Assembly: GCF_002192255.1 (NCBI RefSeq)
Contig: NZ_CP021768.1
Coordinates: 3,800,001 to 3,864,000 of the forward strand
DNA from: Stenotrophomonas sp. WZN-1
GTDB taxonomy: Bacteria; Pseudomonadota; Gammaproteobacteria; Xanthomonadales; Xanthomonadaceae
Direction: 5' to 3'
Length of the DNA stretch: 64,000 bases
Shown: positions 1 through 9,186 of the stretch, in pieces
Layout: each line of letters starts with the position of its first letter
Numbering within the stretch: the stretch's first letter is position 1
Notes under the pieces: generated by a model
The model's database searches: none
Seen by the model: only the letters and a program-made list of their open reading frames with translations
Told to the model about the DNA's origin: nothing
Position numbers and translations under genes: made by a program

Positions 1-54
1 GAGGCTAGCGCCCGCTGGAACGGCCTGCTGAGGCTATGTCGGCCCGCCCTCTCC

Positions 55-390
55 CTAGGAGGAATACAGGTTCCGCCACATCCATCCGGCCACCGCCAGC
101 CCGGCCACCGCCACCAGCATCAACGGCAGGCCGAAGCGGTGCCGCCACGGGATCGGCACCCCGCCCAGCTGCTGGTCCATGGTCTCGGTATCGAGCACCC
201 AGCCGTGCTCGCACCGGGTACAGGCCAGTTCGTAGCGGCGCTGGTAGGTGTAGCCAAACAGCAGGTCAATGCGCGCCATCCTGTAGCGCAGCTGCGGGAC
301 GAACTCGGTTTCCGTCTGGCAGCGCAGGCAGTGATGCGCTTCGGTGGGGCCGACGATTACCACCCGTTCCTGTTGGCCGATCAGGATCAT
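55..390 (-). CDS. Zinc-ribbon membrane protein, function unknown
   Basis: A 111-residue protein of unknown function. Residues about 22-64 hold two CxxC knuckles (CLRC and CTRC) spaced like a treble-clef zinc ribbon. They are followed by a hydrophobic segment near the C-terminus (about residues 87-105) that should anchor it in the inner membrane with the ribbon in the cytoplasm. It starts 3 bases after the stop of the upstream S41 peptidase gene, so the two are almost certainly co-transcribed. The knuckles and anchor are visible in the sequence. A metal-binding or protein-docking role is inference only. Confidence 0.75.
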   Translation of the reverse strand: MILIGQQERVVIVGPTEAHHCLRCQTETEFVPQLRYRMARIDLLFGYTYQRRYELACTRCEHGWVLDTETMDQQLGGVPIPWRHRFGLPLMLVAVAGLAVAGWMWRNLYSS

Positions 391-393
391 GGC

Positions 394-1431
394 TCAGTGG
401 CCCTGGCAGGCGGGCTGGGCCAGCAGCCACGCTTGGGCGGCAGCCACCGTGGCGGCCTCCCCCTCGACGCGCTGGTCAGGCTCGATCTTCAACCCGTCGC
501 CACGATCATTGCGGTCGCGCATCACGCTGGTGGTCAGCAGCAGGCGACTGCCATCGACAAGCGTGTGCACGACATTGCCGGTGGAGACACCTGCGGTCGG
601 CTGGCCGAAACTCCGCGCCTGCGGGCGGCCACGCCACGCCAGCACCGAGGCCTCGCCCGAACTGCCGGTGCGGGGCCCGAACAGCACCGCCACTGGCGCG
701 CCAGGCTGCCGCAGCACATAACCGGACTGGCCGAAATCCAGCAATGGCTTGCCTGCCAGCTGCACGGCGGTCGCCGTCAACGTCCAGCGCTGCGGCCCAT
801 GCGCGCTTTCGAACGAGCCCACGTCCTCGTTGTTCACCACCGAGGTGCGCAGCAGCGGTGCCATGCCCAACAGCATCGGCCACATGGCGCCACCGCCGTT
901 GTCCCGCAGGTCGACGATCCAGCCACAGCGCGCGCCGTCGTCCTTGCTGCGGATGACCTGCTGCCAGCGCGCGGCACGCTGGATGTCCTGGCGGAATTTT
1001 TCCTGCGGCGTCGCGCCGGGCGTGGAGGCATAGCCCTCGATGACCACCCAGCCGATGCGCGCATCCACCGCATCAGCGGCCTTGGCCCGATCCACGGCGG
1101 CGGCGCCGGCCTGCTGCGCACGCGCAAGGGATTCGCGCTGGCGCTGGGGCGTGGTCCATGCACCATGGTGGCTAGTGCTGAGCGCAATGGCTTCGCGCAG
1201 AACGGCCAGCCGTCGCGCGGGGTCGCCCTGCGCCGATTGCAGGCGTAGACGAGTGGCGGGCCAGTCCACCCGGTCGCGATACAGTGCCTGGCGTTCAAGC
1301 AGGTTGAGAATCTCGGCCTCCGCCTCCGGCGAGGGCACTTCGATTGCCTTGGGCGTATCGGCCATGGCGTTGGCAGCCACCAGCGCGATCACCAGCGTAC
1401 CAATACGACGCACTCCCTTGCGAACCTGCAT
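394..1431 (-). CDS. S41 family peptidase (C-terminal processing protease-like)
   Basis: Secreted serine peptidase of family S41, 345 residues. The start was set at the ATG that begins MQVRKGVRR, which is followed directly by a hydrophobic signal peptide ending near ANAMA. An in-frame ATG 21 codons upstream would put an unrelated peptide in front of the signal and was not used. The S41 core is visible as GWIVDLRDNGGG, followed by GSSGE, which carries the presumed nucleophilic serine. No clear PDZ domain is seen, so this is a short S41 type and not a Prc. The likely site of action is the periplasm; the substrate is unknown. It leads a two-gene unit with the zinc-ribbon protein. Confidence 0.82.
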   Translation of the reverse strand: MQVRKGVRRIGTLVIALVAANAMADTPKAIEVPSPEAEAEILNLLERQALYRDRVDWPATRLRLQSAQGDPARRLAVLREAIALSTSHHGAWTTPQRQRESLARAQQAGAAAVDRAKAADAVDARIGWVVIEGYASTPGATPQEKFRQDIQRAARWQQVIRSKDDGARCGWIVDLRDNGGGAMWPMLLGMAPLLRTSVVNNEDVGSFESAHGPQRWTLTATAVQLAGKPLLDFGQSGYVLRQPGAPVAVLFGPRTGSSGEASVLAWRGRPQARSFGQPTAGVSTGNVVHTLVDGSRLLLTTSVMRDRNDRGDGLKIEPDQRVEGEAATVAAAQAWLLAQPACQGH

Positions 1432-1713
1432 GTGACGATTCCTTGTCGTTGAGTCAGGCGTGCAGCATAGCCCGCAGCTGATGGCTTCCGCCATGCGCGA
1501 ACTGTCGTATCTGGCCCCGCCGCGGGTTGCAGCAAGACAGCCTGCACGCGATCAGAAAATTGCAACTTTGCCCATGTCATCGCCACGTAGAACACGAGAA
1601 GGTTGCCTCCGTCGGCGCCCCTTGTGCCGGCCGGGATTGGCGTCCTGAATCAAACATCAAAGCGATCGAGTTGCCGCCTCAGCGGCAATTGCGACAATGC
1701 ACCTGCTTGCCCA

Positions 1714-1799
1714 TGGCGGGCGGTGCGTGGGGATCCTCGTGATCCGTCGGCTTTTTTCGCTTTGATTTTGACCGGCACGCCAACCCGCACCGCCCGCCA
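1714..1799 (+). promoter_or_regulatory. Structured leader: nested hairpins with a T-run
   Basis: Perfect 14 bp arms at 1714-1727 and 1786-1799 enclose a smaller hairpin (GGATC at 1731-1735 paired with GATCC at 1741-1745), which is followed by GTCGGC and a run of six T. The inner part looks like an intrinsic terminator or attenuator. The outer arms could form a competing or enclosing fold. It lies about 40 bases before the start of the small gene at 1842. A regulatory role is inference. The rest of the 1432-1841 spacer must hold the promoter of the leftward S41 peptidase gene, but no clear -35/-10 was identified. Confidence 0.5.
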
Positions 1800-1841
1800 C
1801 CTTGCATCCCGCAGGTGGCCTTGCCCAGTGAGGTTGCCGCC

Positions 1842-2276
1842 ATGAACACGCCCTACCCCACCTATCCACGCCTGCAGGCACTGCTCGGTGCTGCACTGCC
1901 CGGCCTGCAGCTGTCCACTACCGCAGCCGAAGCGTTGGAAGATGCGCTCGCCGAAGTCCACGAACAGGCGCCGCCCTCTGCATTCTTCGCGCGGTTGTGT
2001 GGTATCGCGCACAACCACGGGGCCGATGGGCAGCCGTGGCGCGAGCGGCAACTCAGCGAGGCGCGCGGTCGGGACCTGGCCGAGGCGACGCGTTGCCTTG
2101 CCGCATTGTCCGCGTGCGGCGGTGTGTTGCTGGCCGCGCAGTCGGCACGCGAGATGGACGATGTGTCGGCGCAGTGCCCGCCGCAGGTGGAAGAAGGGTT
2201 GCTGCATGCGGTGGTGGTGTTGGCCGATCATGCCGGGGCGTTGGTGGAACCGGATGCGTGCGCACAGCTGTTGTAG
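1842..2276 (+). CDS. Hypothetical protein, 144 aa
   Basis: Not recognised. A small, mostly helical, alanine- and leucine-rich soluble protein with no signal peptide or membrane segment. The start was set at MNTPYPTYP; an in-frame ATG 9 codons upstream is less likely. Third-position GC bias and the fit between leader and start support a real gene. Its stop codon TAG is part of the GTAG head of a REP palindrome (2273-2296), so a REP insertion may have set the present C-terminus. The leader with its terminator-like fold suggests regulated expression. Confidence that it is coding is moderate; the function is unknown. Confidence 0.6.
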   Translation: MNTPYPTYPRLQALLGAALPGLQLSTTAAEALEDALAEVHEQAPPSAFFARLCGIAHNHGADGQPWRERQLSEARGRDLAEATRCLAALSACGGVLLAAQSAREMDDVSAQCPPQVEEGLLHAVVVLADHAGALVEPDACAQLL

Positions 2277-2568
2277 AGCCGAGCCTATGCTCGGCTGCGC
2301 GGAGGTCGCGGTGTCGGTGGGTTCTGTGCCGACCAAGGTCGGCACCTACCAGAGCAACGTCGTGGGGTCGGTGGGGTTCTGTGCCGACCAAGGTCGGCAC
2401 CTACCAGAGCAACGTCATGGCGTCGGTGGGGTTCTGTGCCGACCAAGGTCGGCACCTACCAGAGCAACGTCGTGGGGTCGGTGGGATTCGTGCCGACCAA
2501 GGTCGGCACCTACCAGAGCAACGTCATGGTGTCGGTGGGGTTCTGTGCCGACCAAGGTCGGCACCCAC
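2273..2568. repeat. SMAG/REP array: one GTAGAGCC unit plus five tandem GTGCCGACC units
   Basis: One palindrome GTAG-AGCCGAGC...GCTCGGCT lies at 2273-2296. Five near-identical palindromes follow at 2326-2349, 2381-2404, 2436-2459, 2490-2513 and 2545-2568, each of the form GTGCCGACC-AA-GGTCGGCAC followed by CTAC (CCAC in the last). The period is 54-55 bp. Spacers alternate between CGTGG and CATGG variants, so the array may have grown by doubling a two-unit block. It fills the space between two convergent genes (1842-2276 and the autotransporter), where paired RNA hairpins could stabilise both 3' ends. Confidence 0.9.
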
Positions 2569-2598
2569 CAGAGCGGGCCGTGACATCCGTACCGCGCG

Positions 2599-5500
2599 CT
2601 ACCAGTCCGCGCGCAGGCCGATGTTGCCTTCGATGATGCGGCGCTCCTCGTTGCGGTCGCCACCCAACTCGCGCGTGTAGTCGGCCACGGCATAGGCGCT
2701 GATGGTGCGGTTGAAGCGCCCGACCACACCCACACCAGCTTCCAGTGCACGCGAGCGCTGCGAATTGACGATCACGTCATCGTCGAAGCCGATGCGATCC
2801 TCGCCGGAACGGCCATGCCAGTAGTTGAGCTTGAAATACGGCTGCCAGCCGTTGTCGGCCAACTGGTAATCGCCGGCCAGGCGCAGGCCGATGCGGCCAG
2901 TCCAGGCATTGTCGTTGTCGAAACGCACGCTCGATACTTCGTCGCGGCGGTCGTCCAGCGCGGTGCGTTGCCAGATCACCTGCACCTGCGGTTCCAGCCA
3001 CCAAGCGGACTGACCGAAATGCAGCAGCGGCTTGCCGGCTTCCACCGACACGCTGGTGCCATCGCCCTTGATGCCAAAGCCGAGCCCACGCGAGGAACGC
3101 ACGCGGCCGTCGTAGCGGCTCTGCATCGCCACGGCGTCGATGTAGCCACCAGTGCTGTCGGTGAACGTCCAGTACAGGCCCACGTGCTTGTCATCCAGGC
3201 GGTTCTGTCCCACCTGCACGTTCTCCCAGCCCAGTGCCAGGCCGGTGGTCTTGCCCTGCGCGCGGGTGCGGCCGACGAACACGCCGATCTGGTTGCGATG
3301 GTTTTCAGAGGCCGCAGCCCACACGTCCAGACCGGCCTGCAGGCCCATCACATCGCCATCGAATCCCGGCTGCGCATCACCCTTCCAGTGGATCTCGCTG
3401 CTCTGGCCCACCAACCGGCCCCAGGCAGTGCGGAATGCGCCCTGGTTGTACAGCAGGCGCTGCTCGCCCTGCCGCTCATGGAACGTGCCGAGGCTGGCCA
3501 GCGAGGTCTCGCGCAACAGCGGCGGCACCACGGCGTAGGCGGCGGTCTCCACGCGGTACAGCGGTACCACCGCACCTTCGGCCGGGCGTGCACCCGGCGT
3601 CGGCGGCGCACCGGTACCGGGCAAAGCACCACCGGCCACCGGCACGTCCGGCACCGCCGGATCGCTGGGCGGCGCCACCGGCGCTGGTTCCGGTGGCGGC
3701 GGTGGCGGCGCGGTCTCGCCCGCAGTCAGGTCCGGATCGGTGGCGCCTTCCGGCGGGGGGGGCGGCGCCGGGGTGATCGGTGGTGGTGGTGCCACCGGCG
3801 GCGTCAGTGGCGGTGGCGTGGCACTGCCGCCGCCATTGGGTGCCGGCGTCGGCCCGGTCACCAGCGTCGAGCGCAGGTACCAGTTTTCGCTGGTACCGGC
3901 ACTGACACCGCCCTTGAACAGGAAGTACTCGTAGGCACCGGCCGCGACCGGTGCGAACAGCGAAAACGCGCCCGGCGCGGTGCTGCCACCATTCAAGGCC
4001 TGCACCACCAGGATGCCGTCGGCCAGCGTGGCAGCGCCGCTGCCGCCGGCGTTGAGCACGCCGATGCCGGTGGTGCCCGTAGCTGTACCGCCATCGATCA
4101 CCAGCCGGTCGCTGGTGGAATTGTCCGCGCCCAGCACGGTGCGCAGGTACAGGCCACCACCGTCACCGCGGTAGTTGCCGCGCACGGTGAACACATCCCC
4201 GGCGCCGGCGCCGGTCAGGTCGATGCGCCCGGCATTGACCATCTCCACCAGCGCGCCACTGTTGAACGGGCGGATGGCATGACCACCGCTGCCCGCGTAA
4301 ATGGTACTGGTGTCGTCCACCGTGAGCGTGCCGGTGCCGGTCCCGCTGTCGCCCAGCACCAGATCACCATCGAAGGTCAGCTCGGTGCTGTTGGCCAGGC
4401 TGATCGTCTCCCAGTTCTGGAAACGGCCCACGCCTGCGGTCTTGACGTTGCTGAGGTTGAGCTGGTCGATGCCACTGCCACCGTCGAACAGCGGCACCGC
4501 ACCGAGGTTGCCCTGGTTGAGGTTGCTGAGGTTGGCCACGTCACTGTCCGGGCCCATGTCGATCGCACCGTAGACGATACCGCCGCCATTCCAGTTGAAG
4601 GTGTCGTTGCCGGTACTGAGCAACACCTGGCCACGCACGGTGCCATCGGTGATGGTCACGCTGTCGGCGCCGCCACTGACGCTGATGTTGCCGCCGATAT
4701 ACGCCGTACCCGAGATGATGATGGTGTCGGTATCGAAGCCGGTCACCACGTTGCCGTCCACGGTGCCGCCGGACTGGTCCCACAGGTTCTTGTCCAGCTT
4801 CATGTTGACGCGACCGATGCGGCCACCGGTCATCCACGCCTGGTCGCCATCCTCGAACGCGCCGATGATGCGGCCACCGCTCATGCGGAAGGTATCGATG
4901 TTGTCGCCCTGCTGCAGCGCGCCGATCGTGCCGCCACTCATGACGAAATCATCGCGGCCACTGCCCTGCGCCACCACGCCGGTGACGGTGCCGCCAGTGA
5001 CGGTCATCTGGTCGTCGCCACTACCCTGGTCGACGCTGTCGATGGTGCCATTGCTCAGCAGCAGCACATCGTTGCCATCGCCCTGCAGGACGCCGCCGGA
5101 GATGCTGCCTGCCTGCATCTCCACGCGATCATTGCCGGCGCCGAACTGCACGCCGTTGCGCCCACTGATCGTTCCGCTGTTGACCAGCACGCTGTCGCCG
5201 GCGCCAACGAACTGCAGGGCCGTGTTGTTGCCGGTGCTGATGCTGCCGGTATTTTCGACGCGGCTGCCGCCGCCAAGCTGGACCGCCACGCCGCCCACCG
5301 AACTGATCGTGCCGAGGTTGGAGAGCAGGTGCCCGCCGGCCCCGAGCAGCGAAATCGCGCTGCCACCACCGCTCTGCTGCAGCTGCGCCGTGTTGGCGAC
5401 ATTGACGGTGATACCGGCCGCGCCAGTGGCGGTGACGGGAACAGTCTGCGGATTCGGCGCGCTGGCATCGCAGGTGACCGTCTGGCCCGCGGCCGGGGTG

Positions 5501-5625
5501 ACATTGTCACAGCCGGCCCAGGCGACACCAGCGGTCAACAGCATGACAGACGGGACAGCCAGGGCCTGCAGCAGGGAAACAGTGAGGCGGCGCGGACGCA
5601 AAGCGCGCGGGACGGCACGGGACAT
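2599..5625 (-). CDS. Type V autotransporter with repeat passenger
   Basis: A 1008-residue outer-membrane autotransporter. It has a long N-terminal signal peptide (about residues 1-37, ending AWA) and a glycine/aspartate-rich passenger in which a short motif recurs, with G-[GST]-x-I-x-G turns and GNDxxxxxxG strands, as expected for a beta-helix. A proline-rich linker (about residues 592-690) follows, then a C-terminal beta-barrel of roughly 300 residues ending in an aromatic residue (Trp). The family secretes its passenger through its own barrel. Adhesion or biofilm roles are common in the family but not shown here. No protease catalytic triad was recognised in the passenger. The gene appears monocistronic, ending at the REP array. 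Confidence 0.88.
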   Translation of the reverse strand: MSRAVPRALRPRRLTVSLLQALAVPSVMLLTAGVAWAGCDNVTPAAGQTVTCDASAPNPQTVPVTATGAAGITVNVANTAQLQQSGGGSAISLLGAGGHLLSNLGTISSVGGVAVQLGGGSRVENTGSISTGNNTALQFVGAGDSVLVNSGTISGRNGVQFGAGNDRVEMQAGSISGGVLQGDGNDVLLLSNGTIDSVDQGSGDDQMTVTGGTVTGVVAQGSGRDDFVMSGGTIGALQQGDNIDTFRMSGGRIIGAFEDGDQAWMTGGRIGRVNMKLDKNLWDQSGGTVDGNVVTGFDTDTIIISGTAYIGGNISVSGGADSVTITDGTVRGQVLLSTGNDTFNWNGGGIVYGAIDMGPDSDVANLSNLNQGNLGAVPLFDGGSGIDQLNLSNVKTAGVGRFQNWETISLANSTELTFDGDLVLGDSGTGTGTLTVDDTSTIYAGSGGHAIRPFNSGALVEMVNAGRIDLTGAGAGDVFTVRGNYRGDGGGLYLRTVLGADNSTSDRLVIDGGTATGTTGIGVLNAGGSGAATLADGILVVQALNGGSTAPGAFSLFAPVAAGAYEYFLFKGGVSAGTSENWYLRSTLVTGPTPAPNGGGSATPPPLTPPVAPPPPITPAPPPPPEGATDPDLTAGETAPPPPPPEPAPVAPPSDPAVPDVPVAGGALPGTGAPPTPGARPAEGAVVPLYRVETAAYAVVPPLLRETSLASLGTFHERQGEQRLLYNQGAFRTAWGRLVGQSSEIHWKGDAQPGFDGDVMGLQAGLDVWAAASENHRNQIGVFVGRTRAQGKTTGLALGWENVQVGQNRLDDKHVGLYWTFTDSTGGYIDAVAMQSRYDGRVRSSRGLGFGIKGDGTSVSVEAGKPLLHFGQSAWWLEPQVQVIWQRTALDDRRDEVSSVRFDNDNAWTGRIGLRLAGDYQLADNGWQPYFKLNYWHGRSGEDRIGFDDDVIVNSQRSRALEAGVGVVGRFNRTISAYAVADYTRELGGDRNEERRIIEGNIGLRADW

Positions 5626-5823
5626 ACAGCACTCCTGGACAGGGGATCAGGAACTGCGGACATGCGGTACTGCGGGCTCAGTCTGCCGTGATGTGAACCG
5701 TTCCGATAGGTGAACTTGCGTGTTGGCTATCACAGTTCAGCTGCGAACTTGATCGGGCATCACCTCACCTCTACGTCGCTGAAACTGTTCATCGTGGCGG
5801 TGATCGCGAGCCTCGCGGAGAGC

Positions 5824-5906
5824 ATCCACGCATGGCGTGGATCTACCGGGCGAGGGGCGAACGCGATGGAGGCGGATTGTTCAGTAGATCCACGCCCTGC
5901 GTGGAT
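5824..5906. repeat. Two SMAG/REP palindromes, class GTAGATCCACGC, inverted
   Basis: Palindromes ATCCACGC-ATG-GCGTGGAT-CTAC (5824-5846) and GTAG-ATCCACGC-CCT-GCGTGGAT (5884-5906) stand tail to tail about 37 bases apart, a typical BIME-like pair. They sit in the spacer between the end of nagX and the promoter region of the autotransporter. Nothing else recognisable lies in 5626-5923. Confidence 0.88.
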
Positions 5907-5923
5907 GTGGCACGCTGCCGGGG

Positions 5924-7003
5924 TCAGATCTTCAGATAGATCTTCCGTCGGTCCAGCCACCACGCCACACCCCACCACAGCGCGACGAACGCCAGCGCCT
6001 GCAGCATCGACGCCAGTTCCAGCGCCTGCGGCATTGCATTGGCCAGCTGCAGCCAGATCCAGCCCCAGGCGCCGGTCGCCATCAGCACCACCGACATCAC
6101 CGATGCGCCCAGATACGCGGTGATCGCATTGACCCCGAAGCGCCGGCCCAACGCCGGCCAGCCCTTCTGGTCGATCAGCACGTGTCCCAGCCACAGCGCC
6201 AGCGCGGCCAGGCCGCCGGTCCACAGCACATAGCTGGGCGTCCATAGCTGCTTGTTCAGCGGCAGCACCGTAGCCAGCAGCAGGCCCAGCACGGCGGTTG
6301 CCACACCCAGGCCGGCCAATGCCGCCGGACGCCCGTTGCGCAGCAGGCCACCGGCAATCAGGCCGAGCACGGTACTGGCCAGCGCACCCAGCGTGCTCAG
6401 CAATCCTTCGGGGTCATGTCCGAGCCCGGTATCGGCGTGCCACTGGTAGATCCACGGTGCGAACAGCGTGGTATCCAGGCGGCTGGCCGGGTTTGTCCAT
6501 GGCGCCAGGTCACCGATGCCCAGCAGCACGGTATACCCCACCAGCAGCGTGACCAGCACGGCCGCCTGCGCGCGCGGACGGGCATACACGGCCAACACCC
6601 CCACCAGCGCCGCACATACTGCAATCCGCTGCAGCACGCCCCATATGCGGAAATGATGGGTATGCAGTGCCCACCAGATCAACAGGTGCAGCAACACACC
6701 GGCCAACAGGATGCGCAGCGCACGCTCCAGTACGCCGCGCGCCAATGCCGGCCGTGCCGCTGCATCCAGCGCGCGTGGCGCCACGCTGAAGGCCATCGAC
6801 ACGCCTACCAGGAACAGGAAGAACGGGAACACCAGATCGGTGGGCGTGCAGCCATGCCATTCCGAATGGCGCAGCGGCGCGAACACCGCGCTCCAGTCAC
6901 CCGGATTGTTGACCAGCAGCATTGCCGCCACGGTGATGCCACGCAGGGCATCGATCGAGCCCAGGCGGCGCGGCGGCATACTTCCCTTCAAGGGATCGGC
7001 CAT
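5924..7003 (-). CDS. nagX: Inner-membrane acyltransferase-like protein NagX (DUF5009/HGSNAT family)
   Basis: A 359-residue polytopic membrane protein of the heparan-alpha-glucosaminide N-acetyltransferase-like family. The N-terminal signature SIDALRGITVAAMLLVNN is followed by a HxxWHGCTPTDLVFPFFLF segment typical of the family, and about ten hydrophobic helices follow. In xanthomonads a gene of this type sits in the GlcNAc locus as nagX; its exact reaction there is not settled, and transacylation of an amino sugar at the membrane is the family expectation. Its ATG overlaps the nagA stop (TGATG), so it is translationally coupled as the last gene of nagPQBAX. Confidence 0.85.
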   Translation of the reverse strand: MADPLKGSMPPRRLGSIDALRGITVAAMLLVNNPGDWSAVFAPLRHSEWHGCTPTDLVFPFFLFLVGVSMAFSVAPRALDAAARPALARGVLERALRILLAGVLLHLLIWWALHTHHFRIWGVLQRIAVCAALVGVLAVYARPRAQAAVLVTLLVGYTVLLGIGDLAPWTNPASRLDTTLFAPWIYQWHADTGLGHDPEGLLSTLGALASTVLGLIAGGLLRNGRPAALAGLGVATAVLGLLLATVLPLNKQLWTPSYVLWTGGLAALALWLGHVLIDQKGWPALGRRFGVNAITAYLGASVMSVVLMATGAWGWIWLQLANAMPQALELASMLQALAFVALWWGVAWWLDRRKIYLKI

Positions 7004-8151
7004 CAGGCGGCCTCGTACTGTCCGGCAATCCAGGTGCCACGCACCTGCAGGGCATCATCCAGCAGGACCAGGTCGGCCTGGTAGCCCTCGGCAATATGGC
7101 CCAGGCGGTCGTCGACGTTGAGGAACTGCGCCGGATAGGTCGAGGCCATGCGCGCCGCTTCGGCCAGCGGTTGGCCGAGCAGCTGCACGGTATTGCGCAC
7201 GGCGGTGGCCATGTCCAGCGCCGAACCCGCCAGCGAACCGGCGGCATTGCGCACCACGCCGTCGATGGCGGTGATGGTTTCGCCATACAGCACGTAGCTG
7301 GGATCATCGGCACCGACCGGCGGCATCGCGTCGGTCACCAGCAGCAGGCGGCCGCGCGGCTTGGCCGCCAGCGCCACGCGCAGGCTGGCCGGATGCACAT
7401 GCACGCCATCGACGATGATGCCGATCCAGCTGTCGCGGTCTTCCAGCGCAGCGCCCACCGCGCCGGGCTCACGCCCCTGCAGCGGCGACATCGCGTTGTA
7501 CAGATGGGTGAAGCCACGCACGCCGGCATCCAGGCCGTCGCGGATCTCTTCGTAGGTGCCTGCGGTGTGCCCAGCAGCAACGATCACGCCACGCTCGACC
7601 AGCGCGCGGATGGTCTCCAGCGGCACGCGCTCGGGCGCCAGCGTCAGCAGGGTCACGCCGTTGTCGAGCGATGCGGCCAGCGCAATCTCCGCTTCGTCCG
7701 GCACGCGGAACTTGCTGGCATCGTGCGTGCCCTTGCGGGCCGGCGCGATGTACGGGCCCTCCAGATGGATGCCGATCACGCCCGGCACGCCCTGCGCGAT
7801 CGCTGCTCGCATCGCACCGATCGCCTCGCGCATCACGCCCACGTCATCGCTGATCAGCGTGGGCAGCATCGCGGTGGTGCCAAAGCGGCGGTGCGCCTGC
7901 GCCATGGTGCGCAGTGCCGCTACGTCCGGCGTGTTGTTGAACAGCGCACCGCCGCCGCCATTGACCTGCACATCGATGAAGCCGGGCAGCAGCCAGCCAC
8001 CGCCCAGGTCCACCTGCTCGGCGGCCTGGCCCAGCTGCGGTGCGGCATCAGGTAGCAGCGCGCTGATGCGACCGTCCTCGATCACCACCGCCAGGTCGTC
8101 GCGGAATTCATCGCCGGCGAGGATGCGGGCGTTGCGCAGCACCGTTGCCAT
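7003..8151 (-). CDS. nagA: N-acetylglucosamine-6-phosphate deacetylase
   Basis: Converts GlcNAc-6-phosphate to glucosamine-6-phosphate plus acetate in the cytoplasm. The 382-residue length fits the family. Amidohydrolase motifs are in order: GFIDVQVNGGGG near residue 55, the metal ligand region GIHLEGPY, then AAGHTAGTYEE, THLYNAMSPL and VTDAMPP with the catalytic aspartate. The start was placed at the ATG that overlaps the preceding nagB stop (TGATG), because the upstream extension is low-complexity out-of-family sequence. It lies between nagB and nagX with one-base overlaps on both sides, indicating tight co-expression. Confidence 0.95.
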   Translation of the reverse strand: MATVLRNARILAGDEFRDDLAVVIEDGRISALLPDAAPQLGQAAEQVDLGGGWLLPGFIDVQVNGGGGALFNNTPDVAALRTMAQAHRRFGTTAMLPTLISDDVGVMREAIGAMRAAIAQGVPGVIGIHLEGPYIAPARKGTHDASKFRVPDEAEIALAASLDNGVTLLTLAPERVPLETIRALVERGVIVAAGHTAGTYEEIRDGLDAGVRGFTHLYNAMSPLQGREPGAVGAALEDRDSWIGIIVDGVHVHPASLRVALAAKPRGRLLLVTDAMPPVGADDPSYVLYGETITAIDGVVRNAAGSLAGSALDMATAVRNTVQLLGQPLAEAARMASTYPAQFLNVDDRLGHIAEGYQADLVLLDDALQVRGTWIAGQYEAA

Positions 8152-9179
8152 CACACCGTCTCCGTAACCTTGTTCAGGTGTGGCGGCAGGTCCGGGTTGA
8201 AGCCACGGCGCAACGCCAGCGCATTGATCGCGCGGTAGAAGCTCTGCACGGTCAGCAGCGGTGCGCACAGCGGGTGCGGCGCGGGCGCCACCGGCAGGTT
8301 GCCACCGGCACCGGCCATCCACACCTGCGCGCCTCGCGAAGTGAACTCCTCGACCACCGCTCGGGTGCCGGCGCCGGTTTCATCGGGCTGCGCGAAGGCC
8401 AGCACCGGGAAGCCACGGTCAACCAGTGCCATCGGGCCGTGCTTGACCTCGGCCGAGCTGTAGGCTTCGGCGTGCAGGCTGCAGGTTTCCTTGAACTTCA
8501 GCGCCGCTTCCTGTGCGGCACCCAGGCCCAGACCGCGGCCGAGCACGAAGAGGTTGGTGGCATCGACCAGGCCTTCGGTCACCGCGCTCCAGTCGCACTG
8601 CCAGGCCTCACGCATCGCGTCCGGCAGCAGGTCCAGCGCGGCGCGCAGGCTGCTGTCCTGCTTCCAGTACGCGGCCAGCTGCAGCAGTGCAGCCAACGAG
8701 GCCAGGTAGCTCTTGGTCGCCGCCACGCTCTTTTCGGCACCGGCATGCAGCGGAATGACCGTGTCGGCCAGCTGCGCCAGCGGTGAATCCTCGACGTTGA
8801 CCAGCGCGACCACGCGCGCGCCGGCGGCCTTGGCAGCTTCCGCATTGCGCAGCAGGTCCGGGCTCTTGCCCGACTGCGAAATGACGATGAACAGCGCACC
8901 GCGCAGCTGCAGCGGTGCGGCATAGACCGACCCCACCGACGGCGAGGCCGAAGCAACCACCAGGCCCAGCTGGGTTTCCAGCAGGTACTTGCCGTAGGTG
9001 GCGGCATGGTCGGAGCTGCCGCGTGCGCAGGTGACCACGAACGGCGGCGGTGCAGCGCGCAGGCTGGCGGCCAGGGTTTCCATGGTGGCGTGGTTGCGCG
9101 AGAACTGGCGCGCGACCACGTCGGCCGCTTCAGCGGCCTCGGCAAACATCAGGGTGGCAGTGGGGTCTGACAGCGACAT
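8151..9179 (-). CDS. nagB: Glucosamine-6-phosphate deaminase, SIS-domain type (NagB-II)
   Basis: A 342-residue two-SIS-domain sugar isomerase/deaminase, the GlmS isomerase-like form that replaces the classical NagB in xanthomonads. It turns glucosamine-6-P into fructose-6-P and ammonia. Visible motifs are TCARGSSDHAATYGKYLLE (first SIS domain, sugar-phosphate loop), ISQSGKSPDLL, and in the second domain GRGLGLGAAQEAALKFKET with AEAYSSAEVKHGPM. The start MSLSDPTAT is 7 bases from the nagQ stop. There is no glutaminase domain, which separates it from GlmS. The symbol nagB-II is used in Xanthomonas for this type. Confidence 0.92.
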   Translation of the reverse strand: MSLSDPTATLMFAEAAEAADVVARQFSRNHATMETLAASLRAAPPPFVVTCARGSSDHAATYGKYLLETQLGLVVASASPSVGSVYAAPLQLRGALFIVISQSGKSPDLLRNAEAAKAAGARVVALVNVEDSPLAQLADTVIPLHAGAEKSVAATKSYLASLAALLQLAAYWKQDSSLRAALDLLPDAMREAWQCDWSAVTEGLVDATNLFVLGRGLGLGAAQEAALKFKETCSLHAEAYSSAEVKHGPMALVDRGFPVLAFAQPDETGAGTRAVVEEFTSRGAQVWMAGAGGNLPVAPAPHPLCAPLLTVQSFYRAINALALRRGFNPDLPPHLNKVTETV

Positions 9180-9186
9180 GGCAGGC

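Noticed and set aside
2273..2568. Possible CRISPR array
   Set aside because: Repeats are self-palindromic with GTAG/CTAC heads and the spacers are repeated sequences, not unique; no cas genes are present. This is REP/SMAG.
2815..5691. A plus-strand open frame of 958 codons opposite the autotransporter
   Set aside because: Mirror of the autotransporter's repetitive reading frame; composition is unlike a real protein and the opposite strand has a signal peptide, passenger and barrel in order.
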